From an uncultured Collinsella sp. (GTDB lineage Bacteria; Actinomycetota; Coriobacteriia; Coriobacteriales; Coriobacteriaceae), in assembly GCA_900556205.1 (NCBI GenBank), contig USNX01000068.1:1-6862 (forward strand): a stretch of 6,862 nt of DNA, read 5' to 3'. Positions within the stretch are counted from its first letter, which is position 1; every line of letters begins with the position of its first letter. This document shows, piece by piece, positions 6,256 through 6,862 of the stretch. The translations under genes were made by a program, and so were the position numbers. Below the pieces are notes generated by a model that was not told the origin of the DNA, made no database searches, and worked only from the letters and a program-made list of their open reading frames with translations.

Positions 6256-6862
6256 ATGGATAAGCGAGATCTTGAGCAGTTGCTGAGCGATGTTGCCGGC
6301 GGAGCAGTCACCCCGGCTGTCGCCCTTACGCGCATCCAGACGGCGCCAACCGCCAATCTGGGTTTTGCGCAGCTCGATCTTTCGCGCGGGGTGCGCCAGG
6401 GAGCCGGCGAGGTTGTCTACGGCGCCGGTAAAACCGCCGAGCAGATTGCCGCCATTATCGAAGCGCTGCACGATGCCGGCCAGGAGCGCATCCTGGTCAC
6501 GCGCCTGGACGCCGAAAAGGCAGCCCGCACCTCGGAACTCCTCGACAACGGCATCGACCTGGGATATGTCCCGGACGCACAGCTCGCCCTCGTAGGAGGC
6601 AAGCCCTCCCCTACCGGCAATGGACGCATCGTCGTCGCCTGCGCCGGTACGAGCGACCTGCCCGTCGCCGAAGAAGCCACGTTGACGGCCGAGTTCTATG
6701 GCAACGAGGTCGACCGCCTCTACGACGTAGGCGTCGCCGGCCTGCACCGCCTGCTCGCGCATGCCGAGGAACTCGCCCAGGCACAGGTGGTCATTGCCAT
6801 CGCCGGCATGGAGGGCGCGTTGGCGAGCGTTATCGGCGGTCTGGTGAGCTGTCCGGTCATCG
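6256..6862 (+). CDS. larB: LarB, pyridinium-3,5-biscarboxylic acid mononucleotide synthase (N-terminal 202 residues; continues past window)
   Basis: PurE-like (AIR carboxylase fold) enzyme that carboxylates the pyridinium ring of nicotinic acid adenine dinucleotide and releases AMP, the first step of nickel-pincer nucleotide (NPN) cofactor synthesis before LarE (sulfur insertion) and LarC (nickel insertion). NPN serves lactate racemase LarA and related hydroxy-acid epimerases. ATG at 6256 follows AAGGGA (6244-6249) by 6 bases. Seen: a variable helical N-terminus (1-40), LDLSRGVRQGAGEVVYGAGKT (40-60), VTR (81-83), then the family's signature run: CAGTSDLPVAEEA (129-141), LYDVGVAGLHRLL (155-167) and AGMEGALASVIGGLV (183-197). 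LarB of L. plantarum is 246 aa, so perhaps a fifth is missing, including the region of the catalytic Cys near the C-terminus, which therefore cannot be checked. PurE itself is shorter and lacks the AGTSD/DVGVAGLHR pattern. Whether larC, larE or larA follow is beyond the window. Confidence 0.92.
   Translation, partial: MDKRDLEQLLSDVAGGAVTPAVALTRIQTAPTANLGFAQLDLSRGVRQGAGEVVYGAGKTAEQIAAIIEALHDAGQERILVTRLDAEKAARTSELLDNGIDLGYVPDAQLALVGGKPSPTGNGRIVVACAGTSDLPVAEEATLTAEFYGNEVDRLYDVGVAGLHRLLAHAEELAQAQVVIAIAGMEGALASVIGGLVSCPVI

Overview
The window comes from a high-GC Gram-positive genome, most likely an actinobacterium of the class Coriobacteriia (Collinsella or a close relative). This rests on GC-rich third codon positions, purine-rich Shine-Dalgarno sequences, an actinobacterial/Gram-positive style GH2 beta-galactosidase, and the gene content. 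The genus is an inference from sequence character; no search was run.

Left part (1-3270): a divergent pair. On the minus strand, lacZ (beta-galactosidase, GH2) starts at 1825 and runs off the left edge after 608 codons. On the plus strand, a LacI-family repressor gene lies at 2203-3219. The 377-base gap between them holds three copies of the 14-mer GTGCAACCGGTTGT, in the same orientation, on and just upstream of the predicted lacZ promoter. Their core has the AA-N-CG-N-TT layout of LacI-family operators. The simplest reading is a self-contained switch in which the neighbouring repressor controls the beta-galactosidase.

Middle (3220-5360): lacI and aspS are convergent. The gap between them has a 19-bp perfect hairpin after lacI, an imperfect 22-bp direct repeat, and a textbook intrinsic terminator for aspS. 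aspS (minus strand, 595 aa) is a complete bacterial-type aspartyl-tRNA synthetase. It carries His at the anticodon-domain position associated with non-discriminating AspRS enzymes. Its mRNA probably begins with a leader of about 100 nt that contains hairpins just ahead of a strong Shine-Dalgarno sequence.

Right part (5361-6862): aspS and serB are divergent. serB (plus, 211 aa) is a catalytic-domain-only phosphoserine phosphatase with every HAD active-site residue in place. After a 114-base gap containing an 11-bp inverted repeat comes the start of larB (plus, truncated by the right edge), whose product makes the first intermediate of the nickel-pincer nucleotide cofactor.

These are core-metabolism and sugar-utilisation genes in separate transcription units. 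I see no mobile element, CRISPR array, tRNA/rRNA gene or defence system, and no protein-coding system that looks undescribed. The points most worth following are non-coding: the triple operator at lacZ, the inverted repeat at larB, the aspS leader, and the structured gap between lacI and aspS.
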